Below, in pieces: positions 18,225-28,392 of a stretch of 64,000 bases of DNA. The notes beneath the pieces were generated by a model. That model was not told the origin of the DNA and did no database searches. It saw only the letters and a list, made by a program, of their open reading frames with translations. The stretch is from Marinobacter persicus. GTDB lineage: Bacteria; Pseudomonadota; Gammaproteobacteria; Pseudomonadales; Oleiphilaceae. Location of the stretch: NCBI RefSeq assembly GCF_002934325.1, contig NZ_PTIV01000012.1:19454-83453 (forward strand). The letters are read 5' to 3'. Made by a program: the position numbers and the translations under genes. Each line of letters begins with the position of its first letter. Within the stretch, counting starts at the first letter, position 1.

Positions 18225-18776
18225 TTACTGGCTGTGGCTGAGAGGGTGCCGCCGCGCCGCCCGGATCACCACCAACCCGGCTGCGCCCAGTACAAACCCG
18301 GTGTATTTGAGTAGCGCCAGGATCGCAGCGGTCAGGCTCAGGCCATCGGAGGGCGGGTTGAAGTTGTTCAGCAGCACGATGTTCTCAATGACATCGCTCA
18401 ACCCGGCCACGACAAACAGGGTGCGTACGCCCCGGGCAATCATGCGCTCGCGAATGCCGGGCCGATCCCGGGTGAAATGCCGGGTCAACTGCAACAGGGC
18501 CGCCAGGTAGGTAACCACAAACAGGAAATCCAGCCACAGGGCCACTTTCGCCAGGGTGAGGGTGTCGCGAGGCCAGCTGAGGAGGATGGCGTGGGTCTGC
18601 TCGGCGCTGCCAGCCAACTGGAAGCTGATCAGGCCTTGAGGCGCTGCCGCGGTCTGCAAAGGCTGGTTGACGACCGCCATGGCGATCAACAGGGAGGCGG
18701 CCAGAACCATGGAGATCTTCATGGGCAGGCGCATGGGCAGGTTGGGCAGCCAGGTTGGTCGTGGATGGTCCTTCAC
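18225..18776 (-). CDS. Integral membrane protein of unknown function (4 TM)
   Basis: The 183-aa protein is not one I can name. It has about four hydrophobic helices: residues ~20-40, ~77-98, ~116-135 and ~147-170. A soluble loop of ~35 residues follows the first helix. Its first codons overlap the end of hemW by 4 bp, so it is the last gene of the metX-to-hemW run and translated by coupling. An earlier start competes with the Met at codon 19, where the first membrane segment begins. Confidence 0.7.
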   Translation of the reverse strand: MKDHPRPTWLPNLPMRLPMKISMVLAASLLIAMAVVNQPLQTAAAPQGLISFQLAGSAEQTHAILLSWPRDTLTLAKVALWLDFLFVVTYLAALLQLTRHFTRDRPGIRERMIARGVRTLFVVAGLSDVIENIVLLNNFNPPSDGLSLTAAILALLKYTGFVLGAAGLVVIRAARRHPLSHSQ

Positions 18777-19939
18777 AGAAAACGCTCCAGCAAACTGTTC
18801 AGATAGCGCTGACCCTGCTCCGTGGCCTGAATGCGGTCCCGGGTCAGCAGCCCTTGATTCCTCAGTTCTTCAAGTTTTACCGCAATGGATGATAGCGGTA
18901 AACCCGTACGTTCACAGTATAGTGACTCCTCCACGCCTTGCCTCAGGCGCAGTGCGTTCATCATGAATTCCAGGGGCCGGTCTTCCGCTTTAATCTCCTC
19001 TTTGCCAGCGGTACGGGAGCCGATTCGGTTCAGGTAAGCGTCGGGCTGGCGGGTTTTCCAGTAGCGCAGGAGACGTCCGTCTTCCAGGCTGACTTTGCCG
19101 TGCCCGCCTGCGCCCAGGGCGAGGTAATCGCCAAAGGTCCAGTAGTTCAGGTTGTGGCGGCTCTCACGTCCGGGCAGGCTCCAGGCCGAGACTTCATAAT
19201 CGCAAAAGCCCTGGCGGTGGAGATACGCCGCGCCCGCCTCGTAAATATCCCCCAGGCGATCATCGTCCGGGATCTCGGGCGGTCGGGAGAAAAATTCGGT
19301 GTTGGGTTCGATGGTGAGCTGGTACCACGACAGGTGGGTGGGCTGATAGCTCACCGCAATCTCAAGATCCCTCAGCGCCTGCTCCGGTGTCTGGCCTGGC
19401 AGGCCGTGCATCAGGTCGATGTTGAAGTTGTCGAAGCCGGCGCTCCGCGCGCTTTCGATGGCCTTGCGCGCGGCCTCGCTGTCGTGGATCCGCCCCAACG
19501 CCTGTAAATGCTCGGGATTGAAACTCTGAACGCCAATGGACAGTCGGTTTATGCCGGCTTCCCGGAATTCACGAAAGCGGCCGGCTTCCAGCGTGCCGGG
19601 GTTCGCCTCCAGGGTGATCTCGGGGTCTTTGCGAAAATCCAGCCGTTGGCGCAATTGTTCGAACAGTTGTCGATAAAAGTCCCCGGACATCAACGATGGC
19701 GTGCCCCCGCCGATGAATACGCTCTCAATGGGTCGTCCGCGTACCAGTGCCAGATCCTGGTCCAGGTCCTCAATCAGCGCGGCCAGGTAGTCGGATTCGG
19801 GGATCTCGCCACGGATGGCGTGGGAGTTGAAGTCACAATAGGGGCATTTGCGCACACACCACGGCACATGGATATACAGGGACAGGGGAGGACATACCAC
19901 CGCCGGATCGCTGGCCTGCGTGGTCTGGGGATCAGGCAT
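18773..19939 (-). CDS. hemW: Radical SAM family heme chaperone
   Basis: The 388-aa protein is HemN-like. The 4Fe-4S motif [13 protein letters not shown] (CxxxCxxC) is near residues 28-36, with [11 protein letters not shown] and IEANPGT-like [11 protein letters not shown] downstream and a HemN_C domain at the end ([11 protein letters not shown]). It lacks the N-terminal extension of coproporphyrinogen oxidase HemN, so HemW, a heme-binding chaperone for respiratory proteins, is the call. Overlaps rdgB by 8 bp. Confidence 0.93.
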   Translation of the reverse strand: MPDPQTTQASDPAVVCPPLSLYIHVPWCVRKCPYCDFNSHAIRGEIPESDYLAALIEDLDQDLALVRGRPIESVFIGGGTPSLMSGDFYRQLFEQLRQRLDFRKDPEITLEANPGTLEAGRFREFREAGINRLSIGVQSFNPEHLQALGRIHDSEAARKAIESARSAGFDNFNIDLMHGLPGQTPEQALRDLEIAVSYQPTHLSWYQLTIEPNTEFFSRPPEIPDDDRLGDIYEAGAAYLHRQGFCDYEVSAWSLPGRESRHNLNYWTFGDYLALGAGGHGKVSLEDGRLLRYWKTRQPDAYLNRIGSRTAGKEEIKAEDRPLEFMMNALRLRQGVEESLYCERTGLPLSSIAVKLEELRNQGLLTRDRIQATEQGQRYLNSLLERFL

Positions 19940-20531
19940 CGGCCTTCAACTGCTCCAGCAGGCTGGCCAGTGCCCGCCCACGATGACTGATGCGGCCTTT
20001 CTGTTCACGGGTCAGTTCGGCGGCACTCCGGAAGTATTCGGGCACCAGGAAAACCGGATCGTAACCAAAACCGCCATCGCCCTTGGGCTCGAACAGAATT
20101 CGACCGGGCCAGCGACCGTGGCAAATGATCGGTGTGGGATCATCGGCATGGCGCAGATACACCAGCACGCAGTGGAACTGGGCCGTCCTTTCTTTATCGG
20201 GTACGTCTTTCAGGGCAGCCAGCAGGGCCTGCACGTTATCGGCATCGCTGGCCTGGGGGCCGGCATATCGCGCGGAGCGCACACCCGGTTGACCATCCAA
20301 GGCGTCCACGGCCAGGCCGCTGTCATCGGCCAGGGCCGGCAGACCGGTCTGGCGGGCGGCATTCCGCGCCTTGAGGATGGCGTTTTCCACAAAGGTAACG
20401 GCCGGCTCCTCCGCCTCGGTCACACCCAGTTCGCCCTGGGCCACGGGCTCAAGGCCCAGTGGGGAAAGCAGGTGGTCCAGTTCGGCAATCTTGCCGGCAT
20501 TATTGCTGGCGATAACGAGTCTTCGGCTCAT
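19932..20531 (-). CDS. rdgB: XTP/dITP diphosphatase (non-canonical purine NTP pyrophosphatase)
   Basis: A 199-aa house-cleaning enzyme that removes dITP and XTP. Signatures are the N-terminal [50 protein letters not shown] and [12 protein letters not shown], then SHRGRAL near the end. The start is set at the conserved Met at 20531, because upstream codons are unlike the family and run into the preceding gene. Confidence 0.94.
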   Translation of the reverse strand: MSRRLVIASNNAGKIAELDHLLSPLGLEPVAQGELGVTEAEEPAVTFVENAILKARNAARQTGLPALADDSGLAVDALDGQPGVRSARYAGPQASDADNVQALLAALKDVPDKERTAQFHCVLVYLRHADDPTPIICHGRWPGRILFEPKGDGGFGYDPVFLVPEYFRSAAELTREQKGRISHRGRALASLLEQLKADA

Positions 20532-20535
20532 GGGG

Positions 20536-20988
20536 TTAGTCTTGGAACAGTGTGTGGGTAAAGCGCACGGGCAGATCATCTTCAGAGCCTGCCGGCTGTG
20601 CGGTCACGTTGAAAGTCATCATACCGCCTGACTGGTACTGGTATTGGGCGATGAAGTAAACGGCATCTCCTTCCTTGATCCGGCGGAATCCCAGGAAGGT
20701 GGTTTGCTGGATGTCGTTGGAGACGCTGCCCTCTACCTGACCATTGACCGGTTTAAGCTGGCCATTCTCCGCCTCACGCATGATCGCGATGTTAACGACG
20801 CCTATGCCGTTGCCCCGTTGCAGATCATTGGCCTTGGCGACTTCTGGCGCCAGGAAAGTACTGGGGAACACGCTCCAGAGAACCGTGTATTCACCGAAGT
20901 CCTTCTGATCGGCGTGTGCCTGGACGCTGGCAAGTAGCAAGGCGGTCAGGGTGAATAGCAAAGCCGTGGCGTGACGAGTGATCATCAT
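20536..20988 (-). CDS. DUF4426 domain protein, exported
   Basis: A 150-aa protein with a clear Sec signal peptide (about residues 1-26, cleavage near AHA-DQK). The mature part matches the DUF4426 family found next to metW in Pseudomonas. Function unknown. It overlaps metW by 4 bp and lies 4 bp ahead of rdgB, so it belongs to the same transcript. Confidence 0.8.
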   Translation of the reverse strand: MMITRHATALLFTLTALLLASVQAHADQKDFGEYTVLWSVFPSTFLAPEVAKANDLQRGNGIGVVNIAIMREAENGQLKPVNGQVEGSVSNDIQQTTFLGFRRIKEGDAVYFIAQYQYQSGGMMTFNVTAQPAGSEDDLPVRFTHTLFQD

Positions 20989-21587
20989 GATTCCTCCCGT
21001 GTAATGCGATAAATGGCAATTTCACCGAGCAGGTTGGGCCAGGCCCTGGCCAGCCAACTATTCTGGTGCTGGCCGTCCACCACGCGTCGGGTCTTGATCC
21101 GAATGCCTTTTTTCCGGCACAACGCCTCGAAATCCTTGAACGTACACAGTCGGATGTTTGGCGTGTTGTACCATTTATAAGGTAGTGCATTTGATTCGGG
21201 CATTCGACCTGAGAGCGCCAAGCCCCAGCGCAGGCGCCAGTGGGCAAAGTTCGGGAAGGTGACGATGCCTTCCCGACCGACCCGCAACATTTCCTCGATC
21301 ACCATGTCGGGCCGGCGAACGGCCTGTAGCGCCTGGGTCATCAGGACGATGTCGAACATGCCGTCGTCAAAGTTCTCCAGGCCTTGGGTATCCAGGTTCT
21401 GCTCGATAACGCTGACGCCGCGCCCCATACACGTTGTGATGTGGTCCGGGTTGATTTCAAGACCAAAGCCGGTGGCGTTGCGCTCGCGCTGCAGGTAATC
21501 CAGTAGCGTGCCGTCGCCGCAACCCAGGTCAAGTACGTGCTGGCCCGGGCCCACCCATTGCTGAATGATTTCAAGATCCGGTCTCAT
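20985..21587 (-). CDS. metW: Methionine biosynthesis protein MetW
   Basis: A 200-aa class-I methyltransferase-like protein with the SAM-fold motif [16 protein letters not shown] (about residues 19-34) and the family-typical [22 protein letters not shown] near residues 115-136. In proteobacteria MetW acts with MetX to activate homoserine acylation (family knowledge). Overlaps metX by 4 bp, indicating coupled translation in a metX-metW unit. Confidence 0.92.
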   Translation of the reverse strand: MRPDLEIIQQWVGPGQHVLDLGCGDGTLLDYLQRERNATGFGLEINPDHITTCMGRGVSVIEQNLDTQGLENFDDGMFDIVLMTQALQAVRRPDMVIEEMLRVGREGIVTFPNFAHWRLRWGLALSGRMPESNALPYKWYNTPNIRLCTFKDFEALCRKKGIRIKTRRVVDGQHQNSWLARAWPNLLGEIAIYRITREES

Positions 21588-22732
21588 GCGCCTACCTCCC
21601 GTGCAACCCGGTCCATGTAAGCGGTGAAGATGTCGGTGTACCTGGGGGTGGGAATCAGGAAGGCATCATGACCCCAGGGGGCATCAATCTCCGCGTAGCT
21701 GACTTTCTTGCGGGCCGAGATCATGGCGTTCACCAACTCCTCCGAACGGGCCGGGGAGAAACGCCAGTCGGTGCTGAACGACAACACCAGGAATTCACAG
21801 CGCGCCGGCGCCAGGGCCTTGGGCAGATCCCCGTGGGTGTCCCAGGCGGGGTCGAAATAGTCCAGCGCCCGGGTCATCAGCAGGTAGGTGTTGGCGTCAA
21901 AGCTTTCTGAAAACCGCTCACCCTGATAGCGCAGGTAGCTTTCCACCTGGAACTCGGCGCCAAAGCCGAATTTGTAGGCTTCGTCCCGCAGTTCCCGGCC
22001 AAATTTTTCGCCCATGGAAGCATCGGACAGGTAGGTGATGTGGCCCACCATACGTGCCAGCATCAGGCCACGGCGGGGAACCGTGTCAAAATCGTAATAG
22101 CGGCCTTCGTGGAATTCCCGGTCGGAGGTGATTGCCTGCCGGGCCACCTCGTTGAAGGCAATGTTCTGGGCGCTCAGTTTTGGCGTGGAGGCGATCACCA
22201 CCGAATGGCGCAGCCGGTCCGGGTAACTCAGGCTCCACTGCATTGCCTGCATACCACCCAGGGAGCCGCCAACCACCGCGGCCCATTGTTCAATGCCCAG
22301 GCGATCGGCCAACCGGGCCTGGCTTTCCACCCAGTCGGTCACGGTAATAACCGGGAAGTCCGGGCCATAGGGCTTGCCGGTGTCTGGGTTTATCGAGGCC
22401 GGGCCGGTGCTGCCATGGCAGCCCCCAAGGTTGTTAACGCTGACCACGAAAAAACGGTCGGTGTCGATGGGCTTGCCTGGGCCAATACAGCTGTCCCACC
22501 AGCCGGGTTTGCGTTCATCCATGCTGTGGTAACCGGCGGCGTGGTGATGGCCGCTCAGGGCATGGCAGATGAGGACAGCGTTGCTGGCGTCGTCGTTCAG
22601 CTCGCCGTAGGTTTCAACCACCAGGTCGTAGCTGTTCAGGGTCTGGCCGCAGGCCAGTTCGATCGGTTGATCAAAATGCAGGGTTTCGGGGCTGACAAGG
22701 CCCACGGAATCCGGGGGCAGGGAATCGGGCAT
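21584..22732 (-). CDS. metX: Homoserine O-acyltransferase MetX
   Basis: A 382-aa alpha/beta-hydrolase-fold enzyme for the first committed step of methionine synthesis. Features are [14 protein letters not shown], the nucleophile elbow [14 protein letters not shown] (near residue 150) and the late Asp/His pair in DWRFSP and GHDAF. The start at 22732 is chosen over a frame extension to 22840 because homologues begin close to it. Whether the acyl donor is acetyl- or succinyl-CoA cannot be settled; proteobacterial MetX with MetW often use succinyl-CoA. Confidence 0.9.
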   Translation of the reverse strand: MPDSLPPDSVGLVSPETLHFDQPIELACGQTLNSYDLVVETYGELNDDASNAVLICHALSGHHHAAGYHSMDERKPGWWDSCIGPGKPIDTDRFFVVSVNNLGGCHGSTGPASINPDTGKPYGPDFPVITVTDWVESQARLADRLGIEQWAAVVGGSLGGMQAMQWSLSYPDRLRHSVVIASTPKLSAQNIAFNEVARQAITSDREFHEGRYYDFDTVPRRGLMLARMVGHITYLSDASMGEKFGRELRDEAYKFGFGAEFQVESYLRYQGERFSESFDANTYLLMTRALDYFDPAWDTHGDLPKALAPARCEFLVLSFSTDWRFSPARSEELVNAMISARKKVSYAEIDAPWGHDAFLIPTPRYTDIFTAYMDRVAREVGA

Positions 22733-22856
22733 GGGTGTGATGGGTTCCTGGTCCGGTCCACGAATATCTGGCCAACGGCCGTGAAGTTGCGCGAACGTGC
22801 GCGAGCCGGTCAGTTTAAAGCCGGCTGCCGGTGGCTGCAACCGGCAACCGCTGGTG

Positions 22857-24821
22857 TTAAACCGCCCCGGAGAGGTTTACCACCTTCTGTTGTACCGTGC
22901 TGGGTGGCGGCTTGCGGATCTGTCGGCTCATGGCGTTGGTCATGGCCAACTGCCGTTGCAGGCCGGCGATGGTCTTGTCCAGCCGCTCCCGTTCAGTGCG
23001 GCTGTTGCGGTCGGTCTCCACCATTTCACGCAGACGGCGGATCTGGTGTTCCAGCATCTGTTTCTGTTCCAGGGAATACTGCATTACCGGCAACAGGGCC
23101 TGCTGTGGCCACCGTTCGACGTCTTTCCTGGCGCGTTCATGCAGTTGGCGCGCCTCGCTGACCATAACGTTGAAGAAGCGCCGAACCAGTACGGATTGCT
23201 CGGTCAGCACGTTCTTGGGACTGATACGGAAGCGCCGGGCCTTTTTGCGCAGGTCCCGGACGGCGATCATGTGCCGTCCCACTCGCAGTGGTGTTGGTGC
23301 CAGATGGTGGGTGCCATGGTGTTCGTTGTATCGGCTGTAGATGCCGGTGGCCATTTTCTCGGCCAGATGGGCTTCACTCAACAGGTTTGCCATGTCGTTT
23401 TCGATCAGCTCGAAGAACTGCTCCATGGCCCGGTTCATGCCGGCGGTGGTCCAGCTTTTGGACATCATCTTGCGGACTTTGTCGGCGTGGGCCTCGAACC
23501 GGTCCTCGTCAAGGATCTTGGCCAGGATGTCGCCCTGGGAGTCCATCAGCCGTCGGGAAGAGCGAAGGGTAATGAGCTTTTTGTTGTAAAACTCATAATC
23601 CTTCTGGGCGCGTTCGGCCAGGCGCCGAAGGGTGGCTTTATCCGTGGTTGCGCCGCTAAAGGCCTCCCGCTCCTGCTCCAGGCCATCGAGGCGGGCCTTG
23701 AGGTTGGCCTGGCTGTTCTGCAGCATGCCCAGCAGGTCGCTGATCAGGTTCTGGGTGATCAACTGCTCTTTGTACGTGAGAATGCGCTGGACAATCAGGT
23801 TTTCCAGTTGGTCCAGGTTGGAGCGTGCAAACAGTGCGTCGTCCTGGCGAACACGACCCAACAGGGCCTGCTTCGCAGACAGGGGAATGACATCGCGATG
23901 GTTGATGCCCAGGTGATCCGCGGTCTCGCCACGGATGCGTTCAATGGCGGCGGCCGTGTATTCCTCGCCCTGAAGGTCGTCCCACAGCACGTCAATCTTG
24001 TTCAGGACCGCGAAGCGACCGGCGCGGTGGTCGGCGTCCCGGGTATCGATGTGCTCGCTCCACAGCGCCATGTCGCTGGCGGTGACACCGGCGTCGGCGC
24101 TGAGGGCAAAGATAACGGCGTGGGCCCGGGGCAGCATGCTGTAGGTCAGCTCCGGTTCCGAGCCAAGGGCGTTGAGGCCCGGCGTATCCAGGATACGCAG
24201 TCCTTGTTCAAACAGGGGATGGCGGATGCTGATCAGGGCATGTCGCCAAGCCGGTACAAGCACCTGGCCCGGGTTTTCCCGGTCCTGATCCAGCATGGCT
24301 TCGTTGAATCCCAGGTCCCGGGCGTAGTCCGGTGAGACGCTTTTGGTGCGGGCGACTTCGGCCAGCACGTCCCGCATGAGGTCGGGTTGGTGCTCGTCCA
24401 GCTCAAAGCGTTGCCAGCGTTCGGGCTGTTTGCGCAGTTGCTGGAGTGACAGCTCGCCTGTCCGGGTTTCAATGGGCAGCAGGTTGAGGTAGTTCTGTCC
24501 CTGCTCCCGGTCGAAAAACAGCTCGGTGGGGCACATGGTGGTGCGGCCCGCCTGGGAAGGCAGCATCCGCTGGCCATACCCGGAGAAGAACAGGGCGTTG
24601 ATCAGCTCCGTTTTGCCCCGGGAGAATTCGCCCACAAAGGCAATGGTCAGTTCGTCTTCGAGCAGCAGTTCCACCCCGTTGCGGATGCGCTGCCCGATGT
24701 CATCCGAAAACAGGTCATTGTTCTGCAGCCAGAGTCGATAATGCCCCATCTGCCGGATCAGGTCTTTTTTCCACTGATGGTAGGCCTCAACCTGCCGTGA
24801 CAGTGTTCCCTGTTGTTGCAT
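22857..24821 (-). CDS. Dynamin-family GTPase
   Basis: A 654-aa large GTPase. G1 is [10 protein letters not shown] near residue 64, G3 is LDTPGLN near residue 215, and G4 is LNKID near residue 273. A long helical region follows with coiled coils around residues 370-460 and 580-640. This resembles bacterial dynamin-like proteins involved in membrane remodelling or chromosome handling. It occurs between metX and yggT, a Pseudomonas-like position. Function not shown by sequence. Confidence 0.8.
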   Translation of the reverse strand: MQQQGTLSRQVEAYHQWKKDLIRQMGHYRLWLQNNDLFSDDIGQRIRNGVELLLEDELTIAFVGEFSRGKTELINALFFSGYGQRMLPSQAGRTTMCPTELFFDREQGQNYLNLLPIETRTGELSLQQLRKQPERWQRFELDEHQPDLMRDVLAEVARTKSVSPDYARDLGFNEAMLDQDRENPGQVLVPAWRHALISIRHPLFEQGLRILDTPGLNALGSEPELTYSMLPRAHAVIFALSADAGVTASDMALWSEHIDTRDADHRAGRFAVLNKIDVLWDDLQGEEYTAAAIERIRGETADHLGINHRDVIPLSAKQALLGRVRQDDALFARSNLDQLENLIVQRILTYKEQLITQNLISDLLGMLQNSQANLKARLDGLEQEREAFSGATTDKATLRRLAERAQKDYEFYNKKLITLRSSRRLMDSQGDILAKILDEDRFEAHADKVRKMMSKSWTTAGMNRAMEQFFELIENDMANLLSEAHLAEKMATGIYSRYNEHHGTHHLAPTPLRVGRHMIAVRDLRKKARRFRISPKNVLTEQSVLVRRFFNVMVSEARQLHERARKDVERWPQQALLPVMQYSLEQKQMLEHQIRRLREMVETDRNSRTERERLDKTIAGLQRQLAMTNAMSRQIRKPPPSTVQQKVVNLSGAV

Positions 24822-24857
24822 CGGACGTTCCTTCTTCTATTTCGACATTGCCCCGGA

Positions 24858-25442
24858 TTACATGCCCAGGCCAAGAGAACCCATGCCTGCCGCGATTTTC
24901 ATGTGATCGATAGCGACAGTAATCACGTTCAGGATCAGAAAAACAATGATCGGGGACAAGTCCAGGCCGCCCATGGACGGCATGATGTTTCGTACCGGGC
25001 GCATCACCGGTTCGGTCAACTGTGCCACCAGTTGAATGGCCGGGTGCCCGCTCTGGGGTGCAATCCAGCTCACGATGACCACCGCGATCACGGACCAGAA
25101 GTATATCTTCACAATCAGGCTGAGAACGTTAAGTACCGCCCAGACCAGCAAGGTCAGCGGATTCACCATGGGAATGCCGCCGTTCAGGGCCACCAGAATC
25201 AGGAAGAAGGTGAGCGCCTGGATGATCACCGCCAGCACCAGGGAGGCCCCATCAATGCCTCCCAGGCCAGGGATGATACGACGCAGGGGGCGCAACGGCG
25301 GATTGGTGGCCTTCACCACAAACTGGGTGATGGGGTTGTAGAAATCAGCTCGTGCCAGTTGCAGCAAAAAGCGCAACAACACCACCGTCATATAGAAGGT
25401 GGAGGCGATCGCCAGAACGGTAATGACAATGTCTGCCAGCAT
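24858..25442 (-). CDS. yggT: YggT family membrane protein
   Basis: A 194-aa protein with two YGGT repeats, each holding a hydrophobic helix pair followed by PLRPLRRIIP or PVMRPVRNIMP. The duplicated PxxRPxRxxxP motif is diagnostic. It is implicated in osmotic or membrane protein functions (family knowledge, weak). It sits 22 bp behind proC in the yggS-proC-yggT cluster. Confidence 0.9.
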   Translation of the reverse strand: MLADIVITVLAIASTFYMTVVLLRFLLQLARADFYNPITQFVVKATNPPLRPLRRIIPGLGGIDGASLVLAVIIQALTFFLILVALNGGIPMVNPLTLLVWAVLNVLSLIVKIYFWSVIAVVIVSWIAPQSGHPAIQLVAQLTEPVMRPVRNIMPSMGGLDLSPIIVFLILNVITVAIDHMKIAAGMGSLGLGM

Positions 25443-25464
25443 TTAGCGGTGTCTCCGTGATCGG

Positions 25465-26298
25465 TTACTGTTTTTTGGCCAGTTCTTTGGACATTTCCTG
25501 GGAGCGCTTGAACGCGGCGCCATAGGCTTTTTTCACCAACTCGCGAAGACCACCGTCTTCGAAGGTGTGAATAGCCTGCTCGGTGGTGCCACCCGGTGAC
25601 ATGACATTACGCTTGAGCTGGGCCGGGTCGTGCTCGCTGCGACCGGCCATTTCGGCGGCACCGGCCATGGTCTGGATGGCCAGTTCGCGCGCGGTTTCCG
25701 GGGCAATGCCGGCTTCTGTGGCGGCGGATTCCAGCGCTTCGAGCATCAGGAAGAAATAGGCGGGGCCACTGCCGGAGAGGGCGGTGACCGCGTGCAGCAG
25801 GTTCTCATCCTCCACCCACAGCGCCGAACCGATGCTTTCGAACACCGCTTGCACCATCTTTTTCTGCTTGTCTTTCACCTGGCTGTTGGCGTAAAGGCCG
25901 GCAGCCCCTTTACCCACCAGGGAAGGAGTGTTGGGCATCACCCGAACCAGGGGCAGGCCACCGCCAAGCCACTCGTCCAGGGTGTCCGCCGTCAGGCCGG
26001 CGGCAATCGACACCATCAATGGGCGGGTATTCTGCACCACCGGGGCGATGTCCTGGCATACTTCGGCCATCACCTGGGGTTTTACCGCCAGAACCACCAT
26101 GTCGGCCTGCTGGGCGCAGTAGCGGTTGTCGGTGGTGACGCTGATGCCAAAGCGCTTGCGGATAGATTGAAGGTGGTTGTCGTCAGGGGCGCTGACCCAG
26201 ATCTTGTCGGCCTGGAAGCCGTTGTCGAGCATGCCGCCAATGATGGCGCTGGCCATGTTGCCGGCGCCGATAAAGGAAATGGTCGGTGAAGTACTCAA
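25465..26298 (-). CDS. proC: Pyrroline-5-carboxylate reductase
   Basis: The 277-aa last enzyme of proline synthesis. N-terminal ISFIGAGNMASAIIGGML binds NAD(P)H; VRVMPNTPSLVGKGAAGL and the P5CR signature SGSGPAYFFLMLEALESAA are clear; the end VMSPGGTTEQAI is typical. It uses a TTG start at 26298, supported by a GGGAG ribosome site 7 bp upstream and by the lack of a nearer ATG. Confidence 0.95.
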   Translation of the reverse strand: MSTSPTISFIGAGNMASAIIGGMLDNGFQADKIWVSAPDDNHLQSIRKRFGISVTTDNRYCAQQADMVVLAVKPQVMAEVCQDIAPVVQNTRPLMVSIAAGLTADTLDEWLGGGLPLVRVMPNTPSLVGKGAAGLYANSQVKDKQKKMVQAVFESIGSALWVEDENLLHAVTALSGSGPAYFFLMLEALESAATEAGIAPETARELAIQTMAGAAEMAGRSEHDPAQLKRNVMSPGGTTEQAIHTFEDGGLRELVKKAYGAAFKRSQEMSKELAKKQ

Positions 26299-26361
26299 GG
26301 TTCACTCCCGAACTTGGTCGATTAATGGGTTATCTCGGCATCATAGCAGGAACCGCCGACT

Positions 26362-27075
26362 TCAGCCTTGTGCCTGTTTGGGTGGCCGTGCTCCGAACAG
26401 GGCCGTGCCCACGCGCACCCAGGTGGCGCCTTCGGCGATGGCCAGGTCCATGTCGCCGGACATACCCATGGAAAGGGTGTCCAGGGGGCCGGCATCCGGG
26501 TGCTGCTGTTTCAGGGCGTTCAGTGCATTGGCGAGCCGACGGAAGCTCAGGCGCAACTCGCCTTCCGGCTGGTCAGGGTCCGGGATGGCCATCAGGCCCC
26601 GGAGGCGGAGGTTGGGCAGTTCGCCGATTGCAGCCACCAGGTCCGGCAACTGATCCAGCGTGCAGCCGGATTTTGAGGCCTCATCATTAATGTTCACCTG
26701 CAGGCAGATATTCAGCGGAGGCAGGCCCTCGGGCCGCTGTTCGCTCAGCCGGCGGGCGATTTTCAGCCGATCCACGCTGTGTACCCAGGCAAAGGACTCG
26801 GCAATCTGTCGGGTCTTGTTGGACTGGATCGGGCCGATGAAGTGCCATTCCAGGTCAGGTAGGTCACGCAACGCTTCGATCTTGTCGAGCGCTTCCTGCA
26901 GGTAGTTTTCGCCAAAGGCGGTTTGCCCGGCGGTGACTGCTGCGCGAAGGTCTTCCGGCGGACGCGTCTTGCTGACTGCCAACAGGCTCACACTGCCGGG
27001 CTCCCGCCCGGCGGCCAATGTTGCTTTTTGTATGCGTCGGGTTACGCTCCCGATGTTGTCTGCTATGCTGCTCAT
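26362..27075 (-). CDS. yggS: YggS-family PLP homeostasis protein (PLPBP)
   Basis: A 237-aa PLP-binding alanine-racemase-fold protein without racemase activity. Signatures are LLAVSKTRPPEDLRAA (contains the PLP lysine, near residue 36), FGENYLQEALDKIE, WHFIGPIQSNKT and LSMGMSGDMDLAIAEGATWVRVG. The frame extends to 27261, but the start at 27075 (MSSIADNIG) fits the family and leaves room for divergent promoters before pilT. Confidence 0.93.
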   Translation of the reverse strand: MSSIADNIGSVTRRIQKATLAAGREPGSVSLLAVSKTRPPEDLRAAVTAGQTAFGENYLQEALDKIEALRDLPDLEWHFIGPIQSNKTRQIAESFAWVHSVDRLKIARRLSEQRPEGLPPLNICLQVNINDEASKSGCTLDQLPDLVAAIGELPNLRLRGLMAIPDPDQPEGELRLSFRRLANALNALKQQHPDAGPLDTLSMGMSGDMDLAIAEGATWVRVGTALFGARPPKQAQG

Positions 27076-27127
27076 ACTGTGAGTTTGCCGCTTCTGGACC
27101 AAAAGAAAAAGCCCTCCGAGGAAACCT

Positions 27128-28162
27128 ATGGATATTACTGAACTGCTTGCCTTTTCGGCGAAACAGGGTGCGTCGGATTTGCACCTGTCTGCCGGTTTGC
27201 CGCCGATGATTCGTGTTGATGGCGATGTCCGCCGGATCAACCTGCCGCCCATGGAGCACAAAGAAGTGCATGGGCTGATTTACGACATCATGAACGACAA
27301 GCAGCGCAAGGATTACGAGGAATTCCTGGAAACCGACTTTTCCTTCCAGGTTCCCGGTGTGGCCCGTTTCCGTGTTAACGCCTTCAACCAGAACCGTGGC
27401 GCCGGCGCGGTGTTCCGGACCATCCCCTCGAAAGTGCTGACCATGGATGATCTGGGCATGGGCCAGGTTTTCAAGGACATCTCCTCGGTGCCCCGGGGCC
27501 TGGTGCTGGTGACCGGCCCTACCGGTTCCGGTAAGTCCACCACCCTGGCGGCGATGATGGACTACATCAACGACACCCGTTATGAGCACATCCTGACCAT
27601 CGAAGACCCCATCGAATTCGTGCACGACTCGAAAAAGTGTCTGGTGAACCAGCGCGAAGTACACCGCGACACCCTCGGCTTTAACGAAGCCCTGCGCTCC
27701 GCCCTGCGGGAAGACCCCGACATCATCCTGGTGGGCGAATTGCGGGACCTGGAAACCATTCGTCTGGCCCTGACCGCCGCCGAAACCGGTCACCTGGTGT
27801 TCGGCACCCTGCACACCACCTCCGCCGCCAAGACCATTGACCGTGTGGTCGACGTGTTCCCGGCGGAAGAGAAATCGATGGTCCGCTCCATGCTCTCCGA
27901 GTCCCTTCAGGCGGTTATCTCCCAGACCCTGATGAAGAAAATGGGTGGCGGCCGGATTGCCGCCCACGAAATCATGCTGGGTACGCCCGCCATCCGGAAC
28001 CTGATCCGCGAAGACAAGATCGCCCAGATGTACTCCTCCATCCAGACCGGCGGGTCCCTGGGTATGCAGACCCTGGATCAGTGCCTGGAACGGTTGCTGC
28101 AGAAGGGTCTGATTTCCCGCGAAGCGGCGCGCGCGAAAGCGAAGATGCCGGATAATTTCTAA
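27128..28162 (+). CDS. pilT: Type IV pilus retraction ATPase PilT
   Basis: A 344-aa hexameric motor that depolymerises pili for twitching motility and DNA uptake. It begins MDITELLAFSAKQGASDLHL, with Walker A GPTGSGKSTT near residue 135, the Asp box, Walker B LVGELRDLETIR near residue 200 and the His box TLHTTSAAKTIDR. The C-terminal AIRNLIRE motif needed for retraction is present. Starts 52 bp from the divergent yggS. Confidence 0.96.
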   Translation: MDITELLAFSAKQGASDLHLSAGLPPMIRVDGDVRRINLPPMEHKEVHGLIYDIMNDKQRKDYEEFLETDFSFQVPGVARFRVNAFNQNRGAGAVFRTIPSKVLTMDDLGMGQVFKDISSVPRGLVLVTGPTGSGKSTTLAAMMDYINDTRYEHILTIEDPIEFVHDSKKCLVNQREVHRDTLGFNEALRSALREDPDIILVGELRDLETIRLALTAAETGHLVFGTLHTTSAAKTIDRVVDVFPAEEKSMVRSMLSESLQAVISQTLMKKMGGGRIAAHEIMLGTPAIRNLIREDKIAQMYSSIQTGGSLGMQTLDQCLERLLQKGLISREAARAKAKMPDNF

Positions 28163-28198
28163 AACTTGGTCGGGCTTCTGGCTTGGTGCATGGTCGCA

Positions 28199-28294
28199 GG
28201 TTGGTAGCCCTTTCCGGGACACGCTGTAAATACGTCCCTGTACGCTTGACTGCAGCATCCCTGCTGCAGACAGTCCCGGAAAGGGCTGCCAACC
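28199..28294. repeat. Inverted repeat with inner hairpin, pilT-pilU spacer
   Basis: Arms of 22 bp (28199-28220 and 28273-28294) pair with one mismatch. Each ends on the inside with TTCCGGGAC or its complement. The interior holds a perfect hairpin (TGCAGCA-TCCC-TGCTGCA, 28251-28268). The arm core resembles that of the element at 37280-37467, so it is probably a dispersed repeat family. Confidence 0.85.
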
Positions 28295-28392
28295 CGCGCC
28301 TGTATACCTCGGAGTTTGCCCGCTCCATAGTATTGAGCAAATGCTGCTTCACCCTTGCACCCGGATTGGATAAACAAAGTAGGTAAAGAAAA

